Assembly (NCBI GenBank): GCA_031771865.1
Contig: JASISA010000042.1
Location: forward strand, 2,473,501-2,537,500
Direction of reading: 5' to 3'
Length of the DNA stretch: 64,000 nucleotides
Origin: Nothophaeocryptopus gaeumannii
Lineage: Eukaryota; Ascomycota; Dothideomycetes; Mycosphaerellales; Mycosphaerellaceae
Of this stretch, positions 33,316 through 43,972 are shown one piece after another (position 1 is the first letter of the stretch; each line of letters starts with the position of its first letter). Position numbers and translations under genes: made by a program. The notes under the pieces are model-generated. The model was not told where the DNA came from and made no database searches. It saw only the letters and a program-made list of their open reading frames with translations.

Positions 33316-33543
33316 TTACCAAGTTCCACCTCTCGTAAAGCATCGATTATACCACTGGCATATTTCACAAGCTCGAGGATGGCAGTTGCTTAAGGATTTA
33401 GTCGGCGATGGATTGAAAGTATTCGTAGTAAGTGTCATCGGGCCTGTGGTAGGTGTTGTCGAGAGGAAGGGCTGTTGGTAGCCTTGCTGTGCACAAGCGA
33501 GGGAGGCATACGCACAAAGCAAAACCCCGCTGATAGGAGCCAT
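33316..33543 (-). CDS. Small secreted protein, CX4CX2CX5C motif
   Basis: 75 residues from ATG 33543 (not the longer frame start at 33678). Signal peptide MAPISGVLLCAYASLACAQ, then a Thr/Pro-rich spacer, then a Cys cluster NCHPRACEICQWYNRC. The same cluster ends the secreted protein at 47904 (SCDRKACEICQWYNRC). The stop overlaps a possible gtaagg donor, so a short downstream exon may extend it. No known family; effector-like by size and Cys content. Confidence 0.6.
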   Translation of the reverse strand: MAPISGVLLCAYASLACAQQGYQQPFLSTTPTTGPMTLTTNTFNPSPTKSLSNCHPRACEICQWYNRCFTRGGTW

Positions 33544-34013
33544 ACCTTGACAGAGGACGGTGAGGCAGCGCGGCTCGATAAATACAGCGGCTCTTAGGGC
33601 GTCCCGCCCTTTGTGGGCTTTGACAGGCACTTTTTGGCGCTTTTCGCACTGTTTCGGACGGCACCAGGCAGCCTCCAATCAGACCCGAAGCCGCGAGGTC
33701 TCGGCAGAAAGAAGCTCCGGCTCCGTGTCTGAGATTCTGAAGGAACGAAAGGCACGTGTTCAGTATCACATGGCTTGCAAGGCGGTCGTGACTGTACAAC
33801 GTAGAGAACTTCTCCAGAACCATCAAATTTTGCTTGCAAGATGATTGCCTTTCTCACATTCTGGGGAGGCCTAGTGTAACACCTTTCAAGGTTGCATTTA
33901 GCCCGCAGTTCCACATCCTATAGTAAGGGACTGACTCATGCAGCTGTTCAGCCCCGCCGTCTTCAGCTCGACATCATCTACACACCAGTATTATAATCCG
34001 CGCATCGAAAAGG
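33544..34013. other. Intergenic, divergent promoters
   Basis: Lies between two divergently transcribed small genes (33543 minus, 34014 plus). Open frames here are overlapping shadows. Confidence 0.3.
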
Positions 34014-34454
34014 ATGGCCCCCGACAGTAACTGGAGCCTGGACGGACTAAAAATGCTCGAGCCTATAGAAGGTCTTGCAGACATGGAGGAGGAACACCGC
34101 CACGAGATTGAGGAGGCAAAGTCGGACCCTCGGCCTAGCACCACCTCTTTTTCCATCACGACAAAGTTGCGAGATAGCATGCAAGCGCTCGCACAGGTAA
34201 GGAGATCCCTCCTTGCAATTCAGCATCTGCGCTAGCTAAAGAAGCAAAGACTTTCAGAGAGAGATATCCGACTACCACTTTCACAATTGCTCATCCGGTC
34301 TACGTCTTCAAGAGCTGCCCCCCGCGCGCGATGCCCGGATTTCAAAAGACTGGCTACGTCGTCCTTCGGAGTCGCGTTTTGGAGACTGGCAGCGTCCATT
34401 GGGGCCAGGATCTGGACGTCATTGAAGAAGGCTGTTACATACTGTTCGGGGTGA
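34014..34454 (+). CDS. Small hypothetical protein
   Basis: Proposed exons 34014-34196 and 34236-34454 (133 residues), joined by a short 39-nt intron (gtaagg...gctag) in phase 0. An acidic helical N-terminus (LADMEEEHRHEIEEAK) is followed by a basic C-terminus with an amphipathic hydrophobic stretch (FGVAFWRLAASIGARIW). If the short intron is not used, the protein ends at 34235 after 73 residues. The 3' end overlaps the convergent gene by 36 bp. No family recognised. Confidence 0.4.
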
Positions 34455-35441
34455 ACTGACATATTGCTTCCACCATGCGTCAAAGGCCTCATATTCGAGG
34501 GTTTCAATTGGAGCCCAGATCTGACTAGATTGTGCAGCTGGCCTCCAACCCACAAGAGAAATGCTGGCGTGATCCTCAGAATGAGAAGAAGCTGATGCGG
34601 TTGTCGCCTGACCAGGCGTGCTGTTCTCGTTCGCAATCCATGGTGCAGAAGTAATCGGCAGCGTGCTGCTATTATGAGCTTCGGAAGCATTAGTGATGCC
34701 GCGTGGCTTGGGGTGTGCCAACGAACCTTCATAGATCTGAGCGCATTGCAAGAACCAAATGCGTGCTCTTCGGCAAGTGGTTAAGACCCATTCTTCTGCA
34801 GCTAGGCAGCAAATCAGTCGAGACAACACTGGGAAGTCCAGGCGTCTCAAGGCAGCCGAAGCGATCCACAATACAGCAGATATACTCTCACATCTCCATA
34901 AATGCTCGAGTAGGAGGATTTTCTGCCCAACACAGACGGCTCTGCAGTATTTCTGACGAAAGCTCGCATGGGTGCCAGTCCACGCCTGAAGCAAGTCATC
35001 TAGAGCATAGATGTTCTGCTTAGCGGAAGTACCGGGGTTGGCTTTCAGGTCATCCAGTCTGGTCGTTCTTGTGACTTTACGTTGGCCCTGATCATACTCA
35101 AGCGCCAGAGTCCGAGCTGCAAGGTAGGCCAAAAGGCGACTGCAAGGGGTGTCCTTGCCTCCGGTTGTGCAGAGACTGAAGTGAAAGACGCGACTGTCTA
35201 CGGTTGACGAGAGATCCTGGAGGACCGTGATGCTCGATGGATCGATCTGGGTGAGCTCGTGGACTTCGTGTTGCCGGCGTTGTATGGTGCCCAGGACCGC
35301 ATGAAACAAAGTGGCTTTACGGTTGGGTCGCTCAGCCTTACGTACAATGCTCTCGATTCTAGCCAGGTAGGGTGTTATGTTCTCGACCGGCTCATTTTTG
35401 AGCGTTGACAGAAGTGCCTCAACCTGCGAGGCAGCAGCCAT
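34419..35441 (-). CDS. Hypothetical helical protein
   Basis: 340 residues from ATG 35441 (MAAASQVEALLSTL). Largely alpha-helical, Leu/Ala-rich with a Cys/Trp-containing middle (RLICCLAAEEWVLTTC) and a Ser/Thr-rich disordered stretch before a WKQYVSS end. A further protein-like frame continues to 34232, so a 3' exon is possible, but no clean splice pair was found. Function unknown. Confidence 0.55.
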   Translation of the reverse strand: MAAASQVEALLSTLKNEPVENITPYLARIESIVRKAERPNRKATLFHAVLGTIQRRQHEVHELTQIDPSSITVLQDLSSTVDSRVFHFSLCTTGGKDTPCSRLLAYLAARTLALEYDQGQRKVTRTTRLDDLKANPGTSAKQNIYALDDLLQAWTGTHASFRQKYCRAVCVGQKILLLEHLWRCESISAVLWIASAALRRLDFPVLSRLICCLAAEEWVLTTCRRARIWFLQCAQIYEGSLAHPKPRGITNASEAHNSSTLPITSAPWIANENSTPGQATTASASSHSEDHASISLVGWRPAAQSSQIWAPIETLEYEAFDAWWKQYVSSPRTVCNSLLQ

Positions 35442-36094
35442 AGCGGAGGAAGCGCAGCAAACGGCGGGCACAGGTCTGTTGCACCTGGGAACATCATCCG
35501 ACGCCTCCTCAAAGGCGAGCGGCCTTCCAAAACCAACAAGGTTCCACTAAATTACATCAGATGCATGAAGCAGTGGCAGCCTGCGGTGCTGGCGTTCCAG
35601 CACAAGGGACCCACCAAGGATGCATGCTCACGTAGTGGGTCCCCTTGCCGATACTATATTGGCTAAAGGGTGAAAGGCCTGCGGGCGCTTTCCAGCACCA
35701 ACAAACGCGAGCCCAAACGGCACGCTCAGACGATGCACTCCTCTCCAGAACACGGCGATTGGTTACCCAGCACTAGCAGAGACCCACCACAGGCGCACGC
35801 TCTGCTGGTGCGTCTTCTTATCTGCAATGGTGTGGTGAGACTAAGGCGATCCATGACAGCAACGCATATCCACCAATGGCTTGTCACCCCTCTCCCCCTG
35901 CGAGCGTTTCCTTCGTGGTGATGCGAGCATGCCATTGAGCTGTGCCGCATGTCCTCCCCCATGACTTTGGGATGGCTGCGGGAGACTTTCCGGCAGCCAG
36001 TCCCATCATCAACGATATCAGGCTTCACCAGTGGATTCCTTGACGGCGGTAGCGGCGTCTATGCCCAAAAATCCCGGAAACACTGCTACCAAGC
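35442..36094. other. Intergenic stretch
   Basis: No supported gene; overlapping open frames on both strands are shadow-like. Confidence 0.3.
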
Positions 36095-36596
36095 CTAGTT
36101 TGCCATGTCTTTTGCTTGAGCCCTCAAGCCTATGTACGATACATCAGCCTCCTGGCCTACTGTCAGAACCGAAACCATGCATCTTCTGTGAGGACCTTGG
36201 ATTGTCTTCTCCTGATCAATGCGTTCCGCCACATCACATAGTCGAACCGTCTCGATATGCTCCATCTGCCATGCGTGGGCATCATGCTCAGCTAGACTAC
36301 CTTGTTCGGGCGCTCGTTGGATCGACACCAGAACTCACCACACTGGACCAGATTGAAGCCCGGTCCCGCCCCAGGGGCCCTTGACCTGACAACGCGCTTT
36401 CAGTCATGACCTGCTTCAGCAACGAGTGCACTTACAGATCATACTTGCTAGCGGTCTCGAAGATGTCCAAGAGCTTCTCTATACTTCCGATCTTGTCGTG
36501 ACTCTTGCACGATGCTGCCCCAAGTGGTTCGCATTGGCGAAGCATAAACCTGTAGTGGCCCCAGGTGCACCAAATGTGAAGTGCTGGTAAACACAT
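36095..36596 (-). CDS. Hypothetical Cys-containing protein
   Basis: ATG 36596 lies 50 bp downstream of a TATA box (CTATAAAT, 36652-36645). Exon 1 (MCLPALHIWCTWGHYRF...) ends at a gtaagt donor near 36437; after a roughly 50-nt intron (tgactga branch, gtcag) exon 2 reads FNLVQCGEFWCRSNERPNK. The protein either stops at TAG right after this, or a 35-nt intron leads to a last exon (MEHIETVRLCDVAERIDQEK) ending at 36095. A competing plus-strand frame (36031-36384) is possible. Function unknown. Confidence 0.42.
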
Positions 36597-36644
36597 TGCA
36601 GCGATGCTGTATGAATGTATGAGAAGATGGACGGAGCGCTGGCG

Positions 36645-36652
36645 ATTTATAG
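36645..36652 (-). promoter_or_regulatory. TATA box
   Basis: CTATAAAT on the minus strand, 50 bp before ATG 36596, in a position usual for fungal core promoters. Confidence 0.5.
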
Positions 36653-36842
36653 ATGGCAGCAGGAGTAGTAATACATTGCTTGTTTTCGCTTGGAACTCAG
36701 CGGTGAAGTTCATTTCAAGATCTACGATTCATGACTGATCTGTGCCGCTTGCTCTCGCACTCGAGGTGGTCTATTGTTATGGAGATGCGTCGTCTCATTT
36801 CTGATCAAAATCTACCTCAAACATTTCTTTCCTCTCCTTATG

Positions 36843-37616
36843 TCACACCTGTTGCTTGCCGCGGGGTGCTGGCTGAGCTTGCTGAGAATTGTCCGCGAAC
36901 ACGAACATGTAGCGTTTCACCTCCTCGGAGTACCACCACTGGCCTTCAGGAGTCGTCGTTGCCGCTGACGATGTCTTTGTTGAGCGGCTGGACTGCGATG
37001 GTGTAGCTGTTCCCCGACTAGACGATGGCTGACTGGAAGAGCCTGTCGCCATGCCAATGACGTTTCGATGTACCAGCTGATTTTCCAGGTAGAGAACGGC
37101 CGCACCATTCTGAATGTATGCCACGACATGGCCGGCTGCAGGATTAGATCGGAGACTCGCTCTTTTGACTTGGTAAAACTTGGGCTCGACGCGGAGTCCA
37201 ATTTCGTTGAACCGCCGCTTGACGATGTCGAATTTTTCGGGTAGCCAGCTGCCATTGTCGAACATTCCAAAAATCCCAATAGAAGCGGTAGATTGTGCTG
37301 GAAAAGAGTCCGAGTTTGCTCGAATCATCTGCTGGATGCGCAAACAATACGAATCTAACAATCGGTCACCAGCATCCGGATCAGAGCCAGACTCCGCTCC
37401 TGGAGGCATTGGAGAGACGTGGCAAAGTATAATCGCGTTTCCCATGACGACTACCACGGTACATCCGTTGAGGTTCCGGGTCCCGATCGCGAGCTTCTCG
37501 TCCGCGTGCACAATGTCGATGCCGTTCATTGCCACTTCTTTGGCTCTTGGAACTGGCAAATTCAGTAGCCTGGTGAGCATGGAAGGTGCCGACCCTGAGG
37601 AAGTGCTTGAAGACAT
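36843..37616 (-). CDS. Hypothetical protein, alpha/beta core
   Basis: 257 residues from ATG 37616; the longer frame to 37895 runs back over the ankyrin gene's promoter. The core begins NGCTVVVVMGNAIILCHVSP, beta-strand-like with a Gly turn, followed by a helical segment and KFDIVKRRFNEIGLRVEP, and ends in a Ser/Thr-rich linker and WWYSEEVKRYMFVF. The first motif is loosely reminiscent of bacterial CheD-type folds, but this is too weak to assign. Divergent from the ankyrin gene. Confidence 0.6.
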   Translation of the reverse strand: MSSSTSSGSAPSMLTRLLNLPVPRAKEVAMNGIDIVHADEKLAIGTRNLNGCTVVVVMGNAIILCHVSPMPPGAESGSDPDAGDRLLDSYCLRIQQMIRANSDSFPAQSTASIGIFGMFDNGSWLPEKFDIVKRRFNEIGLRVEPKFYQVKRASLRSNPAAGHVVAYIQNGAAVLYLENQLVHRNVIGMATGSSSQPSSSRGTATPSQSSRSTKTSSAATTTPEGQWWYSEEVKRYMFVFADNSQQAQPAPRGKQQV

Positions 37617-37893
37617 TGGGCCGATCGGTTCAAAGGGGCTGAAGAATGCGTGAGTTGTTAGTCCAACGGGCCCAGATGAGGGTTGATATACTATGTTGGT
37701 CCCTTGTAATTCCGTCTTGCGCCCCCCAGGAGGTACGGGGAGAAAGCGGAAGATCAGCGGCGGCGAAGCTAGCGCATGTGAACGAGAGGCGCGAAAAGGC
37801 CACCTGTCACGTGCACATATCCCTGGAAATCGGAACCTCGAAAGGAGCCACTTTTCATCCCCTTCTTCGCATGCGCACCACGCTACACACGGC

Positions 37894-38776
37894 ATGGATG
37901 ATTTTGAAGAGTTTCTGGGCGAAGATCACGGCCTCCTTCTACCTGCCTTTGAGGCAATCAACCGGAAAGACCTCGCTGGCCTCCGAAATGCACTTGAGGA
38001 CCTTCAGCAACAGAACCCGGCTGTCAACCTAATCTCGGTCCTCCTGCGTAGTATCGACGAGCGCAACGCAGACGCACTTCGGTTGATTCTGCAGTATGGC
38101 GCGCGTCCGACTAGTGGTGCCGTGGAGAGCGCCGCCGCTCTGAAAGATCGCACTGTGATGGCTCTTCTCTTGGAGCACGGGTGGCCGGTCGACGAGCCGC
38201 TTCGCGACGGAGTTCTTCCTTCAGTTCTGTGGTATGTACAAAACATTGCCAGGCTCTTTTATCATGCTGATGCAACTTAGTTTTGCACTTGAGGACAAGC
38301 AGCTCTTTTCCTGGCTTCTTGCTATGGGTGCTGATGTAAATGCCGAGTCCACGACAGGCGAGACGGCACTGTCGATAGCGGCGCGCGAGGGCTCTTGGCA
38401 TGCAATCACCAATCTTTTGCGCGCTGGAGCGGACGTCAGAAGAGGAGATCCTTTACACTGCGCAATCGACAGAGGGTGCGGAGACATGACAGGTGCTGTT
38501 ATCAACATTCTCGTCTCTTATGGGGCCGACGTCAATGCTGTCGAGTTCTCCAGCCCAAAAGCATGTGCCTTACGGCATGCATACCGGCGAGGAACTGCGC
38601 TTCACAAGGCTTGCCGCTTGGGCAATATCACCGCTGCCTCGGTGCTCTGTTTGCGTGGCGCGAGCGTCAGCAGCAAGATGGTGCGTGGCCATCAACTTGA
38701 GGACTGTACTCCCCTAGATCTTGCACGTACGAACGGCCATGAGGAGCTCGCACAAATGCTGCTAGCGTTCACGTAG
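37894..38776 (+). CDS. Ankyrin repeat protein
   Basis: Exons 37894-38231 and 38281-38776, 277 residues. The 49-nt intron is canonical (gtatgt, gctgat branch, cttag) and keeps phase. After an acidic start (MDDFEEFLGEDHG) come about six degenerate ankyrin repeats, the clearest being LLAMGADVNAESTTGETALSI, NLLRAGADVRRG, NILVSYGADVNA and RRGTALHKACRLG, to the C-terminus. Ankyrin repeats mediate protein binding. Unlike the HET-ankyrin gene, its repeats are diverged and the frame is intact. Confidence 0.8.
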
Positions 38777-38917
38777 GGTGGCTGGAAGCGAGGCCGGGAT
38801 GTGTTTCGTTATGCGCAGTGCTGTGCCACGTGATGTGGGTCGAGATATTTAGCTGAAATTGGACGCTCGCTTCTACTTCCTCCGCATACTACCGTAGCTT
38901 CACCGCGATACATCACT

Positions 38918-39688
38918 ATGGACAATACGACTCGCCCACCCATCATTGAGCATGCTAGAGAGCTAGCGTGCCTCTGCGATGTCACCGACATCGCTACTGG
39001 AACATTCCTGCGCTCTACTTTCTCCTATGTGGACGACGAAGCAAGAATATGGTTTGGGATAGCTTCCGTTCCCAGGAGGTCCCTGAAAGCAGAAGATCTC
39101 AACACGAACATTCGCCTCGTTCACGACGAGTGCGTGTACCCGAGAGCCTTCGACGGCGTCACCGTTACTCCGCACGTCCCAGGCAACACCTTTATCAAGC
39201 GCCCCAAACTCAGCTATCTGGACAACGATTGTTCGAACGCTATGCTGCCGCGCTTGTTTCTTGACGAGATCTTGGCTTTCGAGACGCTGAGGCAACACCC
39301 TCATCCGAATCTGGTTGAGTACCGTGGCTGCTCAAATCATCGGGGGTTTATCACCGGCATCCTTCTGAAGAACTACAGCGCCACCTTGGGAGAATACCTG
39401 GATTCCCACGAGCTCCATCCCGAGCATGTGCTGCAAGGCCTCAAGGCCGGTATTGAGCATCTTCATTCTCTGGGATACGCACACAACGACTTGAACCCGA
39501 CGAACATTATGCTGGACGAATCTTTGACGCCAATAATTATCGATTTTGGCTCGTGCAAAAGGCTTGGAGAGGAACTGGTATCGGCTGGTACACCTGGATG
39601 GGCAGAAGATTATACTACGTCAGACTTAGAGCATGACAAAGCAGCACTTGAGAAGCTAAGACGTTGGATGATGGAGCGTAGCGATTGA
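38918..39688 (+). CDS. Small atypical protein kinase
   Basis: Single exon, 256 residues. The C-terminal half has a kinase core: IKRP (candidate VAIK lysine), FETLRQHPHPNLVEYRGC, GIEHLHSLGYAHNDLNPTNIM (catalytic loop HND instead of HRD, keeping the Asp and Asn) and IIDFGSC (DFG). A typical glycine-rich loop is not evident. This pattern belongs to a fungal-expanded group of short kinases. Activity is plausible because Asp, Asn and DFG are present; substrate unknown. It ends 43 bp before the hAT element. Confidence 0.75.
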   Translation: MDNTTRPPIIEHARELACLCDVTDIATGTFLRSTFSYVDDEARIWFGIASVPRRSLKAEDLNTNIRLVHDECVYPRAFDGVTVTPHVPGNTFIKRPKLSYLDNDCSNAMLPRLFLDEILAFETLRQHPHPNLVEYRGCSNHRGFITGILLKNYSATLGEYLDSHELHPEHVLQGLKAGIEHLHSLGYAHNDLNPTNIMLDESLTPIIIDFGSCKRLGEELVSAGTPGWAEDYTTSDLEHDKAALEKLRRWMMERSD

Positions 39689-39731
39689 CACCATCGGTAT
39701 GAGTCCCGATCACCTAAAATACACTCCTTTG

Positions 39732-41104
39732 CAGGGGTCTTGTTGGTCCGGTAGGTATGGTAATAAGGCCTCCTACCATACTGACCAAGTTTAGCATGTG
39801 ATCATACCATCTATACCGTTGGTTACCGACTTATTGTAGGTGAATATAGCCATCTATTCGACCTCGTCGTCGCCCTGGTTGTTGTTCACGACATCAGCAA
39901 TATCCTCATTTATCAGCAGGTCCTCAGCCGTCTTGAAGTCCTCAACTATCTTATCTTCCTCGTCAAACGCAGCCAGCAGTATGCCCTCTTTATCCTTGTG
40001 TTTAGGCTGCGGGGTCCCCACCAGTCTCGTAGACACATACACGCTTCTCGACGTCCTTGGCTCGTTGAATCATGTAAAAGAAGGAGTTCCAGCGCGTGGC
40101 GTTGTTGAGAACAAGCTGAAGTTGTAGAATTAGCATGTGAAGCTCGGAGGTGCCTTGCGGTATAGAAATCGTCATCGAAAAGAGCGACACTTGGTTGGCT
40201 TAGTCGCCGCCAGCGCCGTGTTTAACGCGTGCGGGTTAGCCAACCAAACACTCTGGACACAGTGGACCGGAGTCCGCTGAGCGCAGGGTGCACGATCCTC
40301 AACTTTCGAGCTTCTGAACTTACTTACCTTAAGCACATTGTATTTCGACCATTTTCCACCCATCTTGATTGCAGCAAACGCCTCCAACCTCTGTGGCGAC
40401 GACCGAATATAGCGGATGATATTATGGAGCTTTCGATCGTTTGCTGACTGCCGCTGGACTTCACGACTTTCTCGCCCTTGCTATTAATGCTGTGGTGTTG
40501 AGACAGGTGATGTAGAGCGCCTCGAGTTCCATTCAAGACGTTCAACTGCTGATGCCGGCCTTCTTTTTCGCAGAGATAGCAGTAGTATCCCGCACGTTAT
40601 CCGAACGCAGCAGCGCTTCGCCAAACTGCCAGGCTGGACTCCATGTCTTTCGATCCTCACCAACACCTTGTTGATGCTTCTTGAGGCGCGCATACTCGGT
40701 CTTTCTAAGCTCGAAGGTATCCGGATGAGAAGAGGCGCAGTAATTGGGGTTCTGTTCGCATAAGACGATAGTAGCTTCAGAGCTACCAACACCTAGCCAC
40801 GACAACACGCTGGGCATGGCGAGATACGACAGTATGAGATATTGGTAAAGAGATGGGAAGATTGGATACATTCACGGCGAAAACGCGTCGATTTTTCCCA
40901 TACGCGTACCGCCCTTGGCGCCGGCGAGTATGCCGACTGGCTGCGCAATGGATACCGAGATAGGAAGTTGGTAACCATGGTTACCGGTAGCATTTACTCA
41001 CCAGCTACCATATTGACCGGTAAGCATGTGATTGCCCTACTGACTATACTATTGGTTACCAATAACCAGGTTCTACCATCTATACCGGACCAACAAGACC
41101 CCTG
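39732..41104 (-). mobile_element. Degenerate hAT transposon with TIRs and TSD
   Basis: A 1373-bp element with perfect 22-bp terminal inverted repeats beginning CAGGGGTCTTGTTGG (39732-39753 and 41083-41104), flanked by the 8-bp duplication CTCCTTTG (39724-39731 and 41105-41112). Its minus strand contains broken hAT transposase pieces: a Lys/Glu-rich N-terminal region (40831-40542), a BED-finger-like GALHHLSQHHSI (about 40510), and the hAT motif ATRWNSFFYMIQRAKDVEKR (about 40100). A deletion and several frameshifts make it non-autonomous. It inserted between two genes. Confidence 0.9.
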
Positions 41105-41581
41105 CTCCTTTGATCCTTTACTCCCTCAATTTCCGAGCGCAAGAAATCACATCGTGCAGGACCTTAAGATCTGCGTGGTGGTTGGTAGGAAGCAGATTGA
41201 GGACAGTTGGTCCGGAGGCAGTCGATTATCCTGACCTCCGTGCGGGTTCGCCTACGGCCGTCTTCATCGAACCAGACGAGGATGGTGGTTGTTCGGGAGC
41301 ACCTGAGAGGGGATTAGCCAATGTGACTACTTTGTGACCGCTACTTACATCGTCGAAAGAACCGTACTGAAGACTGCACAGGGTGAATTGCGGACTGCAG
41401 CTCTTGCGAAAGCATAACCAACGCTCTTTATGGAGCAATGAAACCAATACGTCATGCTACGGTACTGGCCCTGCCAGCACATGCACTAACCCTTGTAGCA
41501 CCACAGCTGCAAAGCTACCCTCTTCTCACGGCGATCGTCGAATGCTCGCTTAAGACTCTGAGTCGGTGATTGAGGCCAGCT

Positions 41582-42937
41582 CTAGCGCTTGTCACCCGTT
41601 GAGATCTGCTTCCCTCTTGCCTTTGTGGGTGGATTGTCCGACAACTGGCTCTTTGCCCTTGGCGGTCTGGCAGAGGGGCCCTCCTCCTGAATATCACTAT
41701 GGCACTCAGGGGCAGCTCCGAGGTTGAGTGGTCGATACATGCGGTTGTTCTGCTGATCTCGCCTCTGAATTTCTCGATCAATCATATCTTGTGGATACCC
41801 GACATCAGCCAGATTATCCAAAGGGACGAAGTCTATACGCATCTTCGGCATGGTCGTCCGCCTAAGCTCAACGAATTTGCGCCTAGCAGCCAGCTCCGCT
41901 CGTCTCATCCTTCTTTGGCCTTCAGCTTGTTCTGCTTCCCGGCGGGCTTGTTCTCCTCTGATCTCGGCCTCCGAGTAACCTTGATCTTTTGCGTCGGTGA
42001 GGTTCAAGAGGTCAATTCGAATGCGAAAACGGTCCATATACAGAGTTTCGAGCAGTCTCTCCTGCGCTTGAATCTCTTCTTCCTCCTGGCGCAAGCTTTC
42101 TTCCTCGTCCAACCCTTCCCGACGTCGACTCTTCTCCTTCTCAGACTCGTGCCCAGATCGACCACCCTCTTTCACCTTGTCAAGGTGTCTATGCTTGGGG
42201 TTGAGCATGCTCTCTTCTACGGCTGGCTCTTGAACTCCTTCCTTCTTCTCTCTCGCGACGCCCTCTTCATTGTTGCCGCGCTCCTTTGTCTTGTCAAGGT
42301 GCTTATGCTTGGGGCTGAGCATACTCTCTTCCAAGGTCGGCTCTTGAGCTTCATCTCTCTCCTCTTTGGAGTGCACTATGGTCGGCTCTTGAACTCTTTC
42401 CATCTTCTCTCTATCAGGTTCGTCTCTAGAGTGGCTACCCTTTTTTGCCTTGTCAAGCTTGGTGCTGAGCATATTTCTTTTGGATGGCCCTTGAGTTCTG
42501 TCCGTCCTTTCTCTCTCGGCTTCCGCAGCCTCTTCTTCCTCAGTCATGGAAAGGTCGTACATGAACAACTTGACAGGCTCGCCATGCGGATCACTATAAT
42601 ATGCTATGCCTTCGGAGGGGTCTCGTGAGTTGGTACCAACTTTGTCGGTCGAAGCTTCGCTTTTCTTCAGGCGTGAGCCCGATTCCTTCTGAGTGGGAAG
42701 CAAATTTTCTTCCGGCTCAGCAGCAGCTGAATGCAGGTTCGCCATGTCGTTGTTGTGAGTAGCGTTGACGATGGGTATAAGGCCTTTTCCATTGGAAATC
42801 TTGCTCTCTATCTCTGCCGCAGTACGTGAGCGTCTTTGCTGGTATTTAAGTCCTTCCCTGAGACTTAAGCGATTCAAATTGGCCGTATAAGCAAGCTTTC
42901 GACCTTTCAAAGCCCGTTTCGAACTCGTTCCTTCCAA
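41582..42937 (-). CDS. Charged repeat/coiled-coil protein
   Basis: Single exon, 451 residues, very rich in Glu, Lys and Arg. The middle holds near-duplicate units (EPTLEESMLSPKHKHLDK and EPAVEESMLNPKHRHLDK) with weaker flanking copies. The C-terminal part is a long coiled coil with a second internal duplication (RIRIDLLNLTDAKDQGYSEAEI versus MRIDFVPLDNLADVGYPQDMI). No domain is recognised. Probably a cytosolic or nuclear scaffold-like protein; not assigned. Confidence 0.65.
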   Translation of the reverse strand: MEGTSSKRALKGRKLAYTANLNRLSLREGLKYQQRRSRTAAEIESKISNGKGLIPIVNATHNNDMANLHSAAAEPEENLLPTQKESGSRLKKSEASTDKVGTNSRDPSEGIAYYSDPHGEPVKLFMYDLSMTEEEEAAEAERERTDRTQGPSKRNMLSTKLDKAKKGSHSRDEPDREKMERVQEPTIVHSKEERDEAQEPTLEESMLSPKHKHLDKTKERGNNEEGVAREKKEGVQEPAVEESMLNPKHRHLDKVKEGGRSGHESEKEKSRRREGLDEEESLRQEEEEIQAQERLLETLYMDRFRIRIDLLNLTDAKDQGYSEAEIRGEQARREAEQAEGQRRMRRAELAARRKFVELRRTTMPKMRIDFVPLDNLADVGYPQDMIDREIQRRDQQNNRMYRPLNLGAAPECHSDIQEEGPSARPPRAKSQLSDNPPTKARGKQISTGDKR

Positions 42938-43230
42938 GCAACAAGTGCTGTTTTGAAAGTCTTGGACTGAGAAGACACATCTGCCGAAAAACTTCTGCTC
43001 TCAGTCAACCATACCGGCTGTACAAAAAAAAGGCTTTCCAGTAAGAGTACATGATGAGACTTGCAAACTGCTTATGAGTTGCAAATTGCTCATTGAGTAC
43101 ATTCTACCTAAGCTACTTAAGAACAAAATACAGCAAACGCAGTGAATTATGTACAGAGCCTAAGCCAAACGAGCAAAAAGTCATGAAGCTGACCTGCAGC
43201 GTCCATAAGCGCAGAGGAATTCACTTATTC

Positions 43231-43882
43231 TCACATAGCAGGAGACTGGCCCACTTCTGCTACTTTTACCCGCGGCGGTGGTAGTGCCCACTGGGCGCTC
43301 AAATCTCGACCATCTGTTGCATCGTTCGGCATAGGCTCACCAGCGGCGAGGTCCTTGGATGGGTCTTTGCACCAGAAGTTCGTAACGTACGTCAACGCGT
43401 TGGGCGCACCTTGGCCTCCGTTCAGACTCACTGATGGAGTAACACCATCGTATGTGGCTTTGAGGCTCGCACATTGTTTCGCTTGGTCACTTACGCTATG
43501 TCAGCAGCTCGCTATGCAACAATGCTCTTCGCCACTTACGTGTAGAAGCTGCAAGACAAAGACTTCGGAATGATGAGACCCAGTGCGAATGAAGCATCTA
43601 ATCCATCGGGCATGCTCTGGCAGCGGCCCGTTATAGGCACATCGAACGAAGGGAACAACGTGTTCCTGGACAGGTCGGCACCAGTGAGGAATGTAATGAG
43701 GGGCGCCCCAGAGCTTCTGGTATAGTTGCTCTTATAGAATACTGCTATCTAGTCAGTATGGAACATTTGATGGTCTCGTGATTCGTACCGGTCTTGGGCG
43801 GGGCATCGCTGTCTCGTGGCTCAATGCTTCGACTGAGCACAGCAGAAGTCATAGCAAGCAAACATAGCGTGAGAAAGAACAT
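43231..43882 (-). CDS. Secreted protein, four Cys
   Basis: Three exons (43882-43789, 43744-43540, 43495-43231) give 187 residues; all junctions keep phase. A TATATAAAAG box lies about 85 bp upstream. Signal peptide MFFLTLCLLAMTSAVLS is followed by a short pro-like segment (IEPRDSDAPPKT) and a compact domain with FLTGADLSRNTLFPSFDVP and four Cys that could form two disulphides. The C-terminus is Pro/basic. Not recognised as an enzyme; candidate apoplastic protein. Confidence 0.75.
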
Positions 43883-43962
43883 GGTAGGTGCTGGGTGGGT
43901 GTGAATGTAAGTGCAGTACTCTGAACAAATTTTAGCTGCTGGTCCATCTGGCAATCTAATCT

Positions 43963-43972
43963 CTTTTATATA
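43963..43972 (-). promoter_or_regulatory. TATA box
   Basis: TATATAAAAG on the minus strand about 85 bp before the start of the secreted-protein gene. Confidence 0.5.

Noticed and set aside
36031..36384. 117-codon plus-strand frame with some protein-like patches
   Set aside because: The minus strand has a TATA box, ATG and phase-consistent intron over the same DNA, which I prefer, though not decisively.
41699..42628. 309-codon plus-strand frame
   Set aside because: It is the Leu/Phe-rich complement of the charged minus-strand coiled-coil gene at 41582-42937.
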